Assembly (NCBI GenBank): GCA_902596605.1
Contig: CACJUU010000015.1
Span: 1 to 44,897 of the forward strand
Length of the DNA stretch: 44,897 nt
DNA from: an uncultured Alphaproteobacteria bacterium
GTDB lineage: Bacteria > Pseudomonadota > Alphaproteobacteria > Rhodobacterales > Rhodobacteraceae
Reading direction: 5' to 3'
In this document: in pieces, positions 24,682 to 34,833 of the stretch
Numbering within the stretch: position 1 is the stretch's first letter
Layout: each line of letters begins with the position of its first letter
Position numbers and translations under genes: made by a program
The notes under the pieces: generated by a model
What the model was told of the DNA's origin: nothing
What the model saw: only the letters and a program-made list of their open reading frames with translations
Databases searched by the model: none

Positions 24682-27276
24682 TTATCTTTCTAACATTTGA
24701 AGGACGGCTTCCATCGTAGATTTTACTCTGTTAACCATCGCCGTCGCAATTTGTTGAATATAATTTGATTTTTGTAAAGAAACAACCGTTTTAGCGATGT
24801 CTACATCTTCCATTTTTCCAATAGCAATTTGATCCAAAGACCTTATGTGGCTCAGATTGCGCACTGTTTCTTGAAGCTGATTTGCAAGTCCACCAACTTT
24901 ACTCTGTTCAGTAGCTATGGACTTCATAGAAAACTTTATAACATCAATAGATTTTTTTGCAGCCTCGAAAGATCTCGCCGCTATTGTGGACAAAGAAACA
25001 AAGGCCAGATTTTTTTCGCGAAGTGAAAGTATGCTGTCAGCTTGAGTAGAATTCACAGAGAAGTGCTTATGGCTTTTGAGAATGACTTCACCAAAAATTC
25101 TACCTGAGTCATTGGCGTTTAAACCGCTTGAACTCTGGTTCAGCTTTAATGAACAGGGAGATACTTGCCCTGATGATTTCATCTCATTCAAATACATGAA
25201 GACGCTACTAGTATCATTTTTTAAGTTGAAATCTTCTATTAATATATCAAAGCCCTGCCTCGTTTTTAAAGTAATTGCTTGCTTGTCATCAGATATATAT
25301 GCCGTTATACCTGTTTGGCTTGAAAAATTATTGATTTCAGTTTTAAGAGGGTCTAAGTCCATATCTTGGTTTCCTGAACCGAAATTTATTTTCGAACTAA
25401 TATGTTTCATCACTCCATCGATACCGTATAAATTGAATGAAACTGTATCATTCAAATTTGTTCCGCTAGTATTCTCAAAAGATAACATTGCCTGCGTTGA
25501 AGCAGTTGCTTCTACAGATGTTTCATCCTTGAGTCTGTTGATTTTATTAGCAACTATCTCAGCAATATCCCCACTTTTCACATTTATTTGTTTTTTGCCA
25601 AGGGCTCCAAATACGCTGACATCTTGTCCAGTATTTATGATTTTTTCTGTTAAGGACGCTGATGACCCAAAGGACAGATTGCCCTTTGAATTAACATCTA
25701 GTTCTCCGTATAGCAATGAACCTATACTTTCAATAGTTGACCCACTCAATTTTCTTGCAGCATTTGTTACCGCAACATCATCAATAAATAATTGGGCCCC
25801 CAGGATATTGCCCCCGCTGTAATCATAGGACCCAGATACAAACACGAATTGATACGTACCAGGTTTATTTATATTTACCGTACGTGTGGCCCAATTCGTA
25901 TTGCCCGAACTTGCGTTTTGAGTTTCATTAAGTAGCTCAATTGTGTTACTGGGATTATCTACGTCAACGAGGTAAGCATAGACGTCATAAGCGTCTTGAC
26001 CCCCTTCTGCTCTCCATGCAAAAGAAACGGAACTAGAGGTTCCCAGAGTAACTGTAGAATTGCTGAATAGGTAAGGTCCTCTTATGACTGAATGCCCAGT
26101 TGTGTCCTCTAAATTCGCACTCGTAAGTCGTACTGCTTTATTTCCAGAATTAACTTGTGTAGTAGTGATTCCACCACTCAATGTTCCTTCATCAACGAGT
26201 GTATCTTGGTCGGTAATCCCCTTTGCTAAATTATTTGAACCATTCTCGCCAAAATTTGGATATACGGAATCGATAGGGGTCAGTTTTTGATCTATTGTGA
26301 AACTTCCATCTAGGAAAGCTCTTTCGGACTCTAGGCTCCATCCCTCCAAGTTATCTGTGGACTCAAAATCACCATTTGTAAAGGAGGGCTCCTCAATATT
26401 AATTCGCAGCTTCTTGCCATTGGAGCCATCTAGTGTGCCATCGATGGTACCTACATGATCTGCTGAGTGGCCATTGCCAACGTATACTTTGGTACCAACC
26501 ACGGATACGCTACCTCGAGCTGTTGTTGGAGTAGCAACCGTTCTTAGCTTAGTTGTCTCGTTATTCAACTCTGCGTCATTTAAAGACAAATCTATATGTG
26601 ACCCAGAGAAAAATGCTTTTTCATAAGATGGGACAAGACTGTCTCCTAATTTGATCAATCTACTAGAGGTTGATGAAACGTCTTTGTATGTAAAGTTTTC
26701 CTGATCTGTCCCATCAAAAGTATCTATGCTCAAATCGGTACTGAAATTTAATGAGCTCTGGGAATACAGACCTATATGTTTAGTATCGATATTACTTAAA
26801 TCTAAAGATATCTTATCGGTTCTCCCCGTACCCATATCAGAGTGAATTTGCTTGATAGAACTGTTTATTAGTGTGACATCATTAAAGCTGATCCCATTGG
26901 CGATATTATCTATTTCATCAATAATATTTTGGATTTCATTGTTATAGGCAATTCGATCGGCATCTTTGTAAATCTTGTTAGTGGACTGTACTGCTAGTTC
27001 GTTTGCCCTTAATAGCATTTTATTTATATTATTATAGCCTTGGTCGGCCATTTGAGCCATAGACATCATGTCTGTTACGCTTCGGATAGCAGCTTTTGTG
27101 CTCAACACTTTTGCTTTTAAGTTATTTACTTTATTAATATTTCCAGCATCATCCGCACCTGTTATCAACCTCTTTCCGTTGGAAATTCTTTCCATTAGTT
27201 CAGCAGACTGATTTTGCTTTTTTTTGGTGATATTCGCTGCGTTTAAAGCATTACCACCAGGAAAAATTGAGGTCAT
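24682..27276 (-). CDS. flagellin with large inserted beta-sandwich domain
   Basis: An 864-residue flagellin. N-terminal D0/D1-like helices occupy about 1-150 (NAANITKKKQNQSAELMERI, ISNGKRLITGADDAGNI, YNNEIQNIIDEIDNIANGI, ISFNDVTLI). C-terminal D1/D0 is about 750-864 (IAARSFEAAKKSIDVIKFSM, MEDVDIAKTVVSLQKSNYIQ, VLQMLER). The centre is some 600 residues long instead of the usual short variable part. Residues about 298-505 look like a galactose-binding/carbohydrate-binding sandwich: the opening NGDFESTDNLEGWSLES, mid strands VSFAWRAEGGQDAYDVYAYL and KPGTYQFVFVSG, and closure GAQLFIDDVAV. No other flagellar gene is in the window. The role is filament subunit or surface adhesin; either is inference. 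Confidence 0.83.
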   Translation of the reverse strand: MTSIFPGGNALNAANITKKKQNQSAELMERISNGKRLITGADDAGNINKVNNLKAKVLSTKAAIRSVTDMMSMAQMADQGYNNINKMLLRANELAVQSTNKIYKDADRIAYNNEIQNIIDEIDNIANGISFNDVTLINSSIKQIHSDMGTGRTDKISLDLSNIDTKHIGLYSQSSLNFSTDLSIDTFDGTDQENFTYKDVSSTSSRLIKLGDSLVPSYEKAFFSGSHIDLSLNDAELNNETTKLRTVATPTTARGSVSVVGTKVYVGNGHSADHVGTIDGTLDGSNGKKLRINIEEPSFTNGDFESTDNLEGWSLESERAFLDGSFTIDQKLTPIDSVYPNFGENGSNNLAKGITDQDTLVDEGTLSGGITTTQVNSGNKAVRLTSANLEDTTGHSVIRGPYLFSNSTVTLGTSSSVSFAWRAEGGQDAYDVYAYLVDVDNPSNTIELLNETQNASSGNTNWATRTVNINKPGTYQFVFVSGSYDYSGGNILGAQLFIDDVAVTNAARKLSGSTIESIGSLLYGELDVNSKGNLSFGSSASLTEKIINTGQDVSVFGALGKKQINVKSGDIAEIVANKINRLKDETSVEATASTQAMLSFENTSGTNLNDTVSFNLYGIDGVMKHISSKINFGSGNQDMDLDPLKTEINNFSSQTGITAYISDDKQAITLKTRQGFDILIEDFNLKNDTSSVFMYLNEMKSSGQVSPCSLKLNQSSSGLNANDSGRIFGEVILKSHKHFSVNSTQADSILSLREKNLAFVSLSTIAARSFEAAKKSIDVIKFSMKSIATEQSKVGGLANQLQETVRNLSHIRSLDQIAIGKMEDVDIAKTVVSLQKSNYIQQIATAMVNRVKSTMEAVLQMLER

Positions 27277-27286
27277 TCAAATAACT

Positions 27287-27326
27287 TTTATTAATAAAAG
27301 AATATCCTCAATCAATAATCATGCCA
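27287..27326 (-). promoter_or_regulatory. sigma-54-like promoter and palindrome upstream of the flagellin
   Basis: On the minus strand TGGCATG, four bases and TTGAT (27326-27311) fit the -24/-12 consensus except for C-to-T in the first box and C-to-A in the second. The start would be near 27299, giving a short leader. The leader contains the perfect 16-base palindrome CTTTTATT/AATAAAAG at about 27287-27302. Sigma-54 control of flagellins is known in Caulobacter. Confidence 0.4.
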
Positions 27327-27383
27327 AAACGTAAGTCTTCAACCAGATGCACTAATTGCTAGTCTGTATTAAGTACTCGCGAT

Positions 27384-29534
<2,151 letters not shown>

Positions 29535-29618
29535 TTAACGATGACAAAATTTAATGCCTTAGTCAACAATATATAAATGCTAATCGAATATTTGCGACAC
29601 TTTGTCTAGATCTTTAAT

Positions 29619-31910
29619 TCATCTAGATTTTATAATTTTTGGAGGATCAAAAGCCCTAATTTTTGGGGGTTCCTTTTCGAATTGTTCAATCTCTACTAGG
29701 CAAGTATGCGATGAAGGGCCTTGGGCCAGCTTGGATGTACCTGCGTCCAAAGTTAAAACGTTCGGATTGCCATGTATGCAACTTAGCGTATCACTTTTTG
29801 AAGGGTCTAACCAGGCGCCAGTTGGAATATTCACAACTCCTTCCATAATATTTTCTGATGTTTTTAATACCGCGAGGCAGGAGCCTCTGTCATTAAAAAC
29901 TTTCACCACCATATTATCTGACAAACCTCTAACGTTTGCATCTCTCCTATTTACCTCAATTATTGCTCTACCATCTGATTTTTCATTGTCTGCAACTTTA
30001 CCGTTATCCAATTGCGAATGAAGTTTAAATATAGGTTGATTTGAAAGAAGGTGCAGTTTGTACTTTGACGTATTGCCTAGATACTCTTTATCTCCATACC
30101 ATTTGGGATGACCAACACAATCTGAATATTGAAAGCAATCTATTTGCTCGGAGAATAGTTCAATTTTTCCACTTGGCGTGTCTAGGGGGTATTTCTCTGG
30201 TGATTGTATAAATTCTTTTAAAAAAATTTGTTGTTCAATTGGCTCTGGATGCTTATACCATCCCTTATCTTTAAAAGCATCAAAATCTGGAAACTTATGG
30301 TTATTTTCTTGTAAAGCGTTACTCTCCTCGTAGATCCACCTAATCCACTCCTTTTCGGTCTTATTTTCCGTATAATCGTTTTTCAGATCAAATTTTTCTG
30401 CAAGACCTGAAAAAATTTCAAAATCCGACTTGCTCTCTCCAATTGGATCGATAACCTTTGACATAAAGATCATGTATGGGTCTCTCGGCGAAAGCGCGAT
30501 ATCTTCTCTCTCTAATGGCGTCGTAACCGGTAAAACGATGTCGCTATGTTTTGCCAAAGCATTCCAACACCATTCATTTGAAATCACAGTTTCAGGCAGT
30601 TGCCACGCTTTAATCATCCTATTTAAATCTTGGTGATGGTGAAAGGGGTTGCCTCCTGCCCAGTAAATTAATTTGATGTTTGGATAAGTTAGTTTTGATC
30701 CATTGTAATCAAAGCTGGTCCCAGGACTTTCTAGCGTCTCTGAAATCCTTGCAACAGGAATAAATTTCTTTACGTTGTTTTTTCCTTGGGGTATAGAAAC
30801 TGCTGGTATTCTTTTGTAGTGGTTACCTATACTATTCATTGCACTATAACCAAACCCTATTCCCCCACCTGGTTTCCCAATGTCGCCAATGATACTAGCT
30901 AGAGCAATAGCTGCCCAGTACGGTTGTTCACCATAAGATTGTCTTGTCAGTGACCAACTCACTGAAATCATTGTTCTTTTTGACTTTTTTATCTTTTCAA
31001 CAAGATCAAAAATTGCCTCTCTACTAATTCCAGTAATTTCTGATGCCCAATCTGCGTTCTTAACAACCCCATCAGTATTGCCATTTAAATACCTAGCAAA
31101 CTTTTCAAATCCTACAGTATACTTATCAATAAAATCTTTTTTCGCAGCCTTAACTTTATTTAGTTCATAACAAAGGGATATTATAAGAGCAACATCTGTA
31201 TTAGGTCTTAATGAGACCCACTCCACATTACGAGCCAATTCTAGATCAGATTTCAATGGACTAACGTTAATAAACTTTACTCCTTTAACTGATGCATTAT
31301 TTAAATAATTTCTTTGGTTATGTGAACCAACTCCTCCTTGATTTATTTGGCCGTTTTTTAAAGGAACGCCACCAAAAGCCACTAATAGGGAGGTGTGATC
31401 TGCAATTGACTCCCAACTAGTAGTATCAAAAAGGAATTCATAAAAATTTCCCAAAACATGTGGTATTATAACTTCAGCTGCCGCATAACTATAGGTATTT
31501 TTAGAGTAAGTATGACCACCTATTAAATTTAAAAATCTCCTCAAATGGCTTTGAGCATGGTGGAATCTACCCGCGCTAGCCCAGCCGTATGAACCGGCAT
31601 AAATACTTTCGTTACCATGTCTAGAAATTACGCGCTTAATCTCCTTGCTAACTAAGTCAAATGCCTTTTCCCATGATACCTCTACAAATTCATCATCTCC
31701 TCTTTTAATATTTTTTTGTTTTTTCTGAGACTGTAACCATCCTTTTCTAATTGCCGGCTTTTGTATGCGCGAACCACCTTCTATAGCAGATTCTATTCCC
31801 CTTCCTATATCTGATGGGTCCTTATCTTGCTCAAAAGGAAGTAACTCAAAGTTTTTTCCTACTTTTTGTCTTACTTTATAAGTTCCCCAATGGGCTGCTG
31901 TAAATTTCAT
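29619..31910 (-). CDS. molybdopterin sulfoxide/N-oxide reductase, TorA/BisC type
   Basis: A 763-residue DMSO-reductase-family enzyme with bis-molybdopterin guanine dinucleotide. The stretch GSYGWASAGRFHHAQSHLRR carries the Ser that ligates molybdenum in DMSO/TMAO/biotin-sulfoxide reductases, so the [4Fe-4S]-binding Cys motif is absent as expected. Further marks: IYWAGGNPFHHHQDLNRM, ETVISNEWCWNALAKHSDIV (split as VISNEW, HSDIVLPVTTPLERED) and the C-terminal dinucleotide domain YKLHLLSNQP to LTLDAGTSKLAQG. It starts at MKFTAAHWG with no Tat signal peptide, so it is cytoplasmic, like BisC, rather than a periplasmic respiratory TorA. The likely job is reduction of biotin- or methionine-sulfoxide. 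No ribosome-binding site is strong. Confidence 0.85.
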   Translation of the reverse strand: MKFTAAHWGTYKVRQKVGKNFELLPFEQDKDPSDIGRGIESAIEGGSRIQKPAIRKGWLQSQKKQKNIKRGDDEFVEVSWEKAFDLVSKEIKRVISRHGNESIYAGSYGWASAGRFHHAQSHLRRFLNLIGGHTYSKNTYSYAAAEVIIPHVLGNFYEFLFDTTSWESIADHTSLLVAFGGVPLKNGQINQGGVGSHNQRNYLNNASVKGVKFINVSPLKSDLELARNVEWVSLRPNTDVALIISLCYELNKVKAAKKDFIDKYTVGFEKFARYLNGNTDGVVKNADWASEITGISREAIFDLVEKIKKSKRTMISVSWSLTRQSYGEQPYWAAIALASIIGDIGKPGGGIGFGYSAMNSIGNHYKRIPAVSIPQGKNNVKKFIPVARISETLESPGTSFDYNGSKLTYPNIKLIYWAGGNPFHHHQDLNRMIKAWQLPETVISNEWCWNALAKHSDIVLPVTTPLEREDIALSPRDPYMIFMSKVIDPIGESKSDFEIFSGLAEKFDLKNDYTENKTEKEWIRWIYEESNALQENNHKFPDFDAFKDKGWYKHPEPIEQQIFLKEFIQSPEKYPLDTPSGKIELFSEQIDCFQYSDCVGHPKWYGDKEYLGNTSKYKLHLLSNQPIFKLHSQLDNGKVADNEKSDGRAIIEVNRRDANVRGLSDNMVVKVFNDRGSCLAVLKTSENIMEGVVNIPTGAWLDPSKSDTLSCIHGNPNVLTLDAGTSKLAQGPSSHTCLVEIEQFEKEPPKIRAFDPPKIIKSR

Positions 31911-32054
31911 TTTTTCTATTTCTGAGGAATCAATAATTTATGAAAGTTCATGATAACAGCTATTTTTTAGTTTAAATATCTATTTTCATCCTTGCCATCA
32001 GTTTCAAACATAGATTTTGAAAAAACTTTGAAAAATATCTTACGTAAAGAATCG

Positions 32055-32082
32055 TTGCGACCTCTCTCCGCTCTGATATCAT
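32055..32082 (+). promoter_or_regulatory. possible promoter of the bactofilin-mltG pair
   Basis: TTGCGA (32055-32060), a 16-base spacer and TATCAT (32077-32082), moderate matches to sigma-70. The -10 lies within a near-palindrome TGATATCATATCA. It would give a leader of about 60 bases before the bactofilin GTG. Confidence 0.35.
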
Positions 32083-32148
32083 ATCAAAAAGCGCACAAGA
32101 CGCATACCTATTTGGCAGTATTGAGTTGAAAAGTAAAAGGTGAACGCC

Positions 32149-32505
32149 GTGAACGTAAGATCAAAATTTACAGAGGTTGACTTCTTAACTACTGCAGCTG
32201 CGGCGGGTACGGTTGTATCAATTGGATCAGCATTTGAAGGTAGAATAACTTCACCAAACGTAATATCGGTGTCCGGATTAGTTAAAGGTGAACTGAATTC
32301 CTCTGAAATAGTGATTGAAAAAGAAGGGTCTGTTTACGGTTCTATATCCGCAGAGCACCTAATAATTATTGGAAACTTTGAAGGCAAAGTTTCTGCAAAT
32401 AAAATAACTATTGCATCTTCCGGAAGCGTTAAAGGAGACTTGTCCTATAAAAGAGTAGCTATAGATGATGGCGCTATTTTAGATGTGAATTTCCACAAAA
32501 TTTAA
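32149..32505 (+). CDS. bactofilin
   Basis: About 118 residues forming the right-handed beta-helix of bactofilins, polymerising cytoskeletal proteins that scaffold cell-wall enzymes at sites such as stalks or poles. Repeats of about 17 residues are evident: VVSIGSAFEGRITSPNVISV, SGLVKGELNSSEIVIEKEG, SVYGSISAEHLIIIGNFEG and KVSANKITIASSGSVKGDL. The second GTG (32149), with AAAAGG eight bases upstream, is the better start; the first GTG (32140) overlaps that site. mltG begins 22 bases downstream, suggesting that the scaffold and the wall enzyme are made together. A second bactofilin lies at 38349-38831. Confidence 0.88.
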   Translation: MNVRSKFTEVDFLTTAAAAGTVVSIGSAFEGRITSPNVISVSGLVKGELNSSEIVIEKEGSVYGSISAEHLIIIGNFEGKVSANKITIASSGSVKGDLSYKRVAIDDGAILDVNFHKI

Positions 32506-32527
32506 TAACCTACATTATGTTATTTCC

Positions 32528-33751
32528 ATGATAAGAATTTTTTTGTCAATAATTCTACTTTTCTTTATTTTCCAAGTATCAACTGAAAGTTTTGCCGACA
32601 AGTTTCCTAAAGTATTAAGCTGCGTAAAGGGTGAAACAGACGATTTCACTTTGCATTTAGTTACTTTAATAGAACAAAATGAAAATGGAACTGGAGAAGC
32701 GTTTGTAGACGACAGATCATTTAAACTTGTTTTAGATGATGGAATCTGGCTCGGTACTAGTAAAAAAGGGACCGAATTCTTGATACTCGAAAATGATAAG
32801 ATTAAGATTATTTCAGGAAAAACGAATTGGGACGGAGTTTGTTTCAGATCAGACGATGCACTTGCTCCCCTGGTAAAAACGGTTTCCCAACCCTTAAGCA
32901 GTAAGATAGATAGCCTGACAAGAGAGTTGCACAAACTAAAATCAGAACTTGCATTGATTGAAATAGAAAACTCCAAACTCATTGAGAAAATAGAAGACAA
33001 TATTTCTGAAGAAGAAAACTTTCAAGAAAAAGTCGAGATATTTTTAGAAAGTGGTATGACCTCTAACTCAATTGTGAACAAAATTAACTCAACAGAAAAT
33101 TTAACAGGATTTATCGATTTTGTTCCTGAGGAAGGAAGCCTAGCTACAGGAAAACTGTTTTTTAAGTTTGGGGAAAGTAGAGAAAAGGTTTTATCAAAGA
33201 TTATGCTTTTACAAAGAGCAAATTTGGGTAGGGCATGGCTGATGCGATCGAGGAATACCATGCTGAAAAGTCCAAGAGAATTGTTGATATTAGCTTCAAT
33301 TTTAGAAAAAGAAACTGGAAACGACTCCGAGAAACAACTTATTTCTTCAGTATTTCACAATCGACTTTCTAAGGGAATGAAACTTCAGGCCGACCCAACA
33401 GTTTTATACGGACTGACGATGGGAAAAGATGTAATTGCAAGAAGTCCAACTAAAGCAGAGATAAAAGAAAAGAATCCATATAATACTTATATCGTTAAAG
33501 GGTTACCTATTGCGCCAATAAGCAACCCGTCAGTGGCATCTCTGTTTGCAGCCGCGAGGCCATCAAAAACGGAATTTCTTTTTTTCGTATCTAATGGAAA
33601 TGGAGGTCATCGATTCTCAAAGACTTATGATGGACACAAAGAAGGTATAGAAATTTTACTTACTAGAAAGAAAGAACAAAGGAAATCGAAAAAAACTGGA
33701 GCAATGACTTATATCACCTTACCCCCTAGAAAGCCTGTTTTGTTGAAGTGA
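32528..33751 (+). CDS. mltG: endolytic murein transglycosylase, MltG/YceG-like, with unusual N-terminus
   Basis: 407 residues. The C-terminal half is the YceG domain: LILASILEKETG (catalytic Glu region, residues 260-262), VFHNRLSKGMKLQADPTVLYG (split: VFHNRLSKGMKLQ, ADPTVLYGL), KNPYNTYIVKGLPIAPISNP and VSNGNGGHRFSKTYDGH. MltG cuts nascent glycan strands and releases 1,6-anhydro ends. The first ~24 residues look like a signal peptide or anchor ending near ESFADK. Instead of the usual LysM-like part, a beta-rich domain (40-115) and a coiled coil (about 125-165, TRELHKLKSELALIEIENS) precede it. It follows bactofilin by 22 bases and converges on an unknown gene 1 base away. Confidence 0.85.
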   Translation: MIRIFLSIILLFFIFQVSTESFADKFPKVLSCVKGETDDFTLHLVTLIEQNENGTGEAFVDDRSFKLVLDDGIWLGTSKKGTEFLILENDKIKIISGKTNWDGVCFRSDDALAPLVKTVSQPLSSKIDSLTRELHKLKSELALIEIENSKLIEKIEDNISEEENFQEKVEIFLESGMTSNSIVNKINSTENLTGFIDFVPEEGSLATGKLFFKFGESREKVLSKIMLLQRANLGRAWLMRSRNTMLKSPRELLILASILEKETGNDSEKQLISSVFHNRLSKGMKLQADPTVLYGLTMGKDVIARSPTKAEIKEKNPYNTYIVKGLPIAPISNPSVASLFAAARPSKTEFLFFVSNGNGGHRFSKTYDGHKEGIEILLTRKKEQRKSKKTGAMTYITLPPRKPVLLK

Positions 33752-33752
33752 A

Positions 33753-34382
33753 CTATGTATTAGATCTAAGGTGCCCTCTCAAATAATCTTTGAGAATTCT
33801 AATTCGACCCTCTTCAATATACTTCGCGTTTGATGCAGGGAAAATAGTTTCTGGTAGTTGTCTATCGAGCTCCGTCATAAACTTATTTAGAGAAGACTGA
33901 ACATGTAAAGAGAGAGGAATATTTTCTCTTAATAAAATTTTAACTATCTTTCTTATTATATCTCTAAATAAATCGTTTGGCCTAACAGGCTCGAAAATAT
34001 TCTCTCTGCTTCCTAAAGCTTTCAAAGCATCACAAAAATCTCTTACACTAGAGCCAACCTCTCTTTTAATGATATCTGAGACAAAGGATAAAGCCCTGCT
34101 ATCATTTGTTTCAATTATGATTTCTATTTTTTCGGATAAGCTTTTTGCATTTTTTTGAAAATCAAACATCTTGCTTGACTTCTTTTCAGATAAAAGTTTC
34201 TGAAGTCGACCCTGCTGTAGTGCTAACTCTCTAGTTATTTCAAATTTTGTCTCGGTAGAAAACCGAAAAGAGCTTCCAAAACACATTTCCAGTTTATTCC
34301 ATGACAATATCGTGTCCACCGTACCGATGGCATCTATACCAAGATTTAGCTTTTTTCTGTTTGGAGTTTCCTGATCTCTCAT
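33753..34382 (-). CDS. hypothetical protein, 209 residues
   Basis: I do not recognise this protein. It is soluble and largely helical, rich in Arg/Lys/Glu (LALQQGRLQKLLSEKKSSKM, KNAKSLSEKIEIIIETNDSR, ALSFVSDIIKREVGSSVRDF), with no signal peptide, membrane segment or Cys pattern. The end is basic (GRIRILKDYLRGHLRSN). The stop lies one base from the end of convergent mltG. Two more unknown or unusual genes (105 aa; CoA-transferase with extra domain) lie upstream on the same strand, separated by 73 and 60 bases, so a shared transcript is possible. Charge and helicity would suit a nucleic-acid- or membrane-surface-associated protein, but that is only a guess. Confidence 0.65.
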   Translation of the reverse strand: MRDQETPNRKKLNLGIDAIGTVDTILSWNKLEMCFGSSFRFSTETKFEITRELALQQGRLQKLLSEKKSSKMFDFQKNAKSLSEKIEIIIETNDSRALSFVSDIIKREVGSSVRDFCDALKALGSRENIFEPVRPNDLFRDIIRKIVKILLRENIPLSLHVQSSLNKFMTELDRQLPETIFPASNAKYIEEGRIRILKDYLRGHLRSNT

Positions 34383-34455
34383 TTGCCTGTGCCTAATACC
34401 ATCTACGTGGTTTAGAGAAACAATATCATGTGCGAGATGATAATGCTAGCAGTTT

Positions 34456-34773
34456 TTAATTTTCCCAGATAGATATCATGACTTCGGGAGTTCCCTTGTA
34501 ACCACCTAAAAATGCAGGTCGAAAATCACATAATCTCGCCTTAATTTTTTTTCCAGAATATATTTTTCGAGTAACTTCTCTTGAACTATTCTCTGATAAT
34601 TCTCCAAGTTTTACTTCGAGTGTGCGCATTTTAAACATCCTGTTGTCTGCTGATGTTACAATGACCTTACAGTCAGACTCTATAGATAAATTCACCCAAT
34701 CCCCAAAACATTCACGAAGCTTCTCGAGATTATTGGTGATTGAACTAAGTGTGGCTTCGCTAGTTCTATACAT
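34456..34773 (-). CDS. hypothetical protein, 105 residues
   Basis: I do not recognise this protein. The N-terminal third is helical (SEATLSSITNNLEKLRECFG). The remainder is beta-rich with basic patches (VNLSIESDCKVIVTSADNRM, TRKIYSGKKIKARLCDFRPA, TPEVMISIWEN). The plan of short strands after a helix could be a PilZ-like or other small barrel, but the PilZ RxxxR and D/NxSxxG motifs are not clear, so I do not call it. A strong ribosome-binding site (GAGAGG, about 8 bases before ATG) supports that it is real. Its neighbours on the same strand are the 209-aa unknown gene and the CoA-transferase. Confidence 0.65.
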   Translation of the reverse strand: MYRTSEATLSSITNNLEKLRECFGDWVNLSIESDCKVIVTSADNRMFKMRTLEVKLGELSENSSREVTRKIYSGKKIKARLCDFRPAFLGGYKGTPEVMISIWEN

Positions 34774-34833
34774 TTCTGTACCTCTCTGTTTTTGTTAAGA
34801 GAGCAAGTTTAATGCCAACGTTAGTTCGAATGA

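Noticed and set aside
24682-27276. Flagellin insertion as a metallopeptidase (flagellinolysin)
   Set aside because: No HExxH zinc motif is present in the central region.
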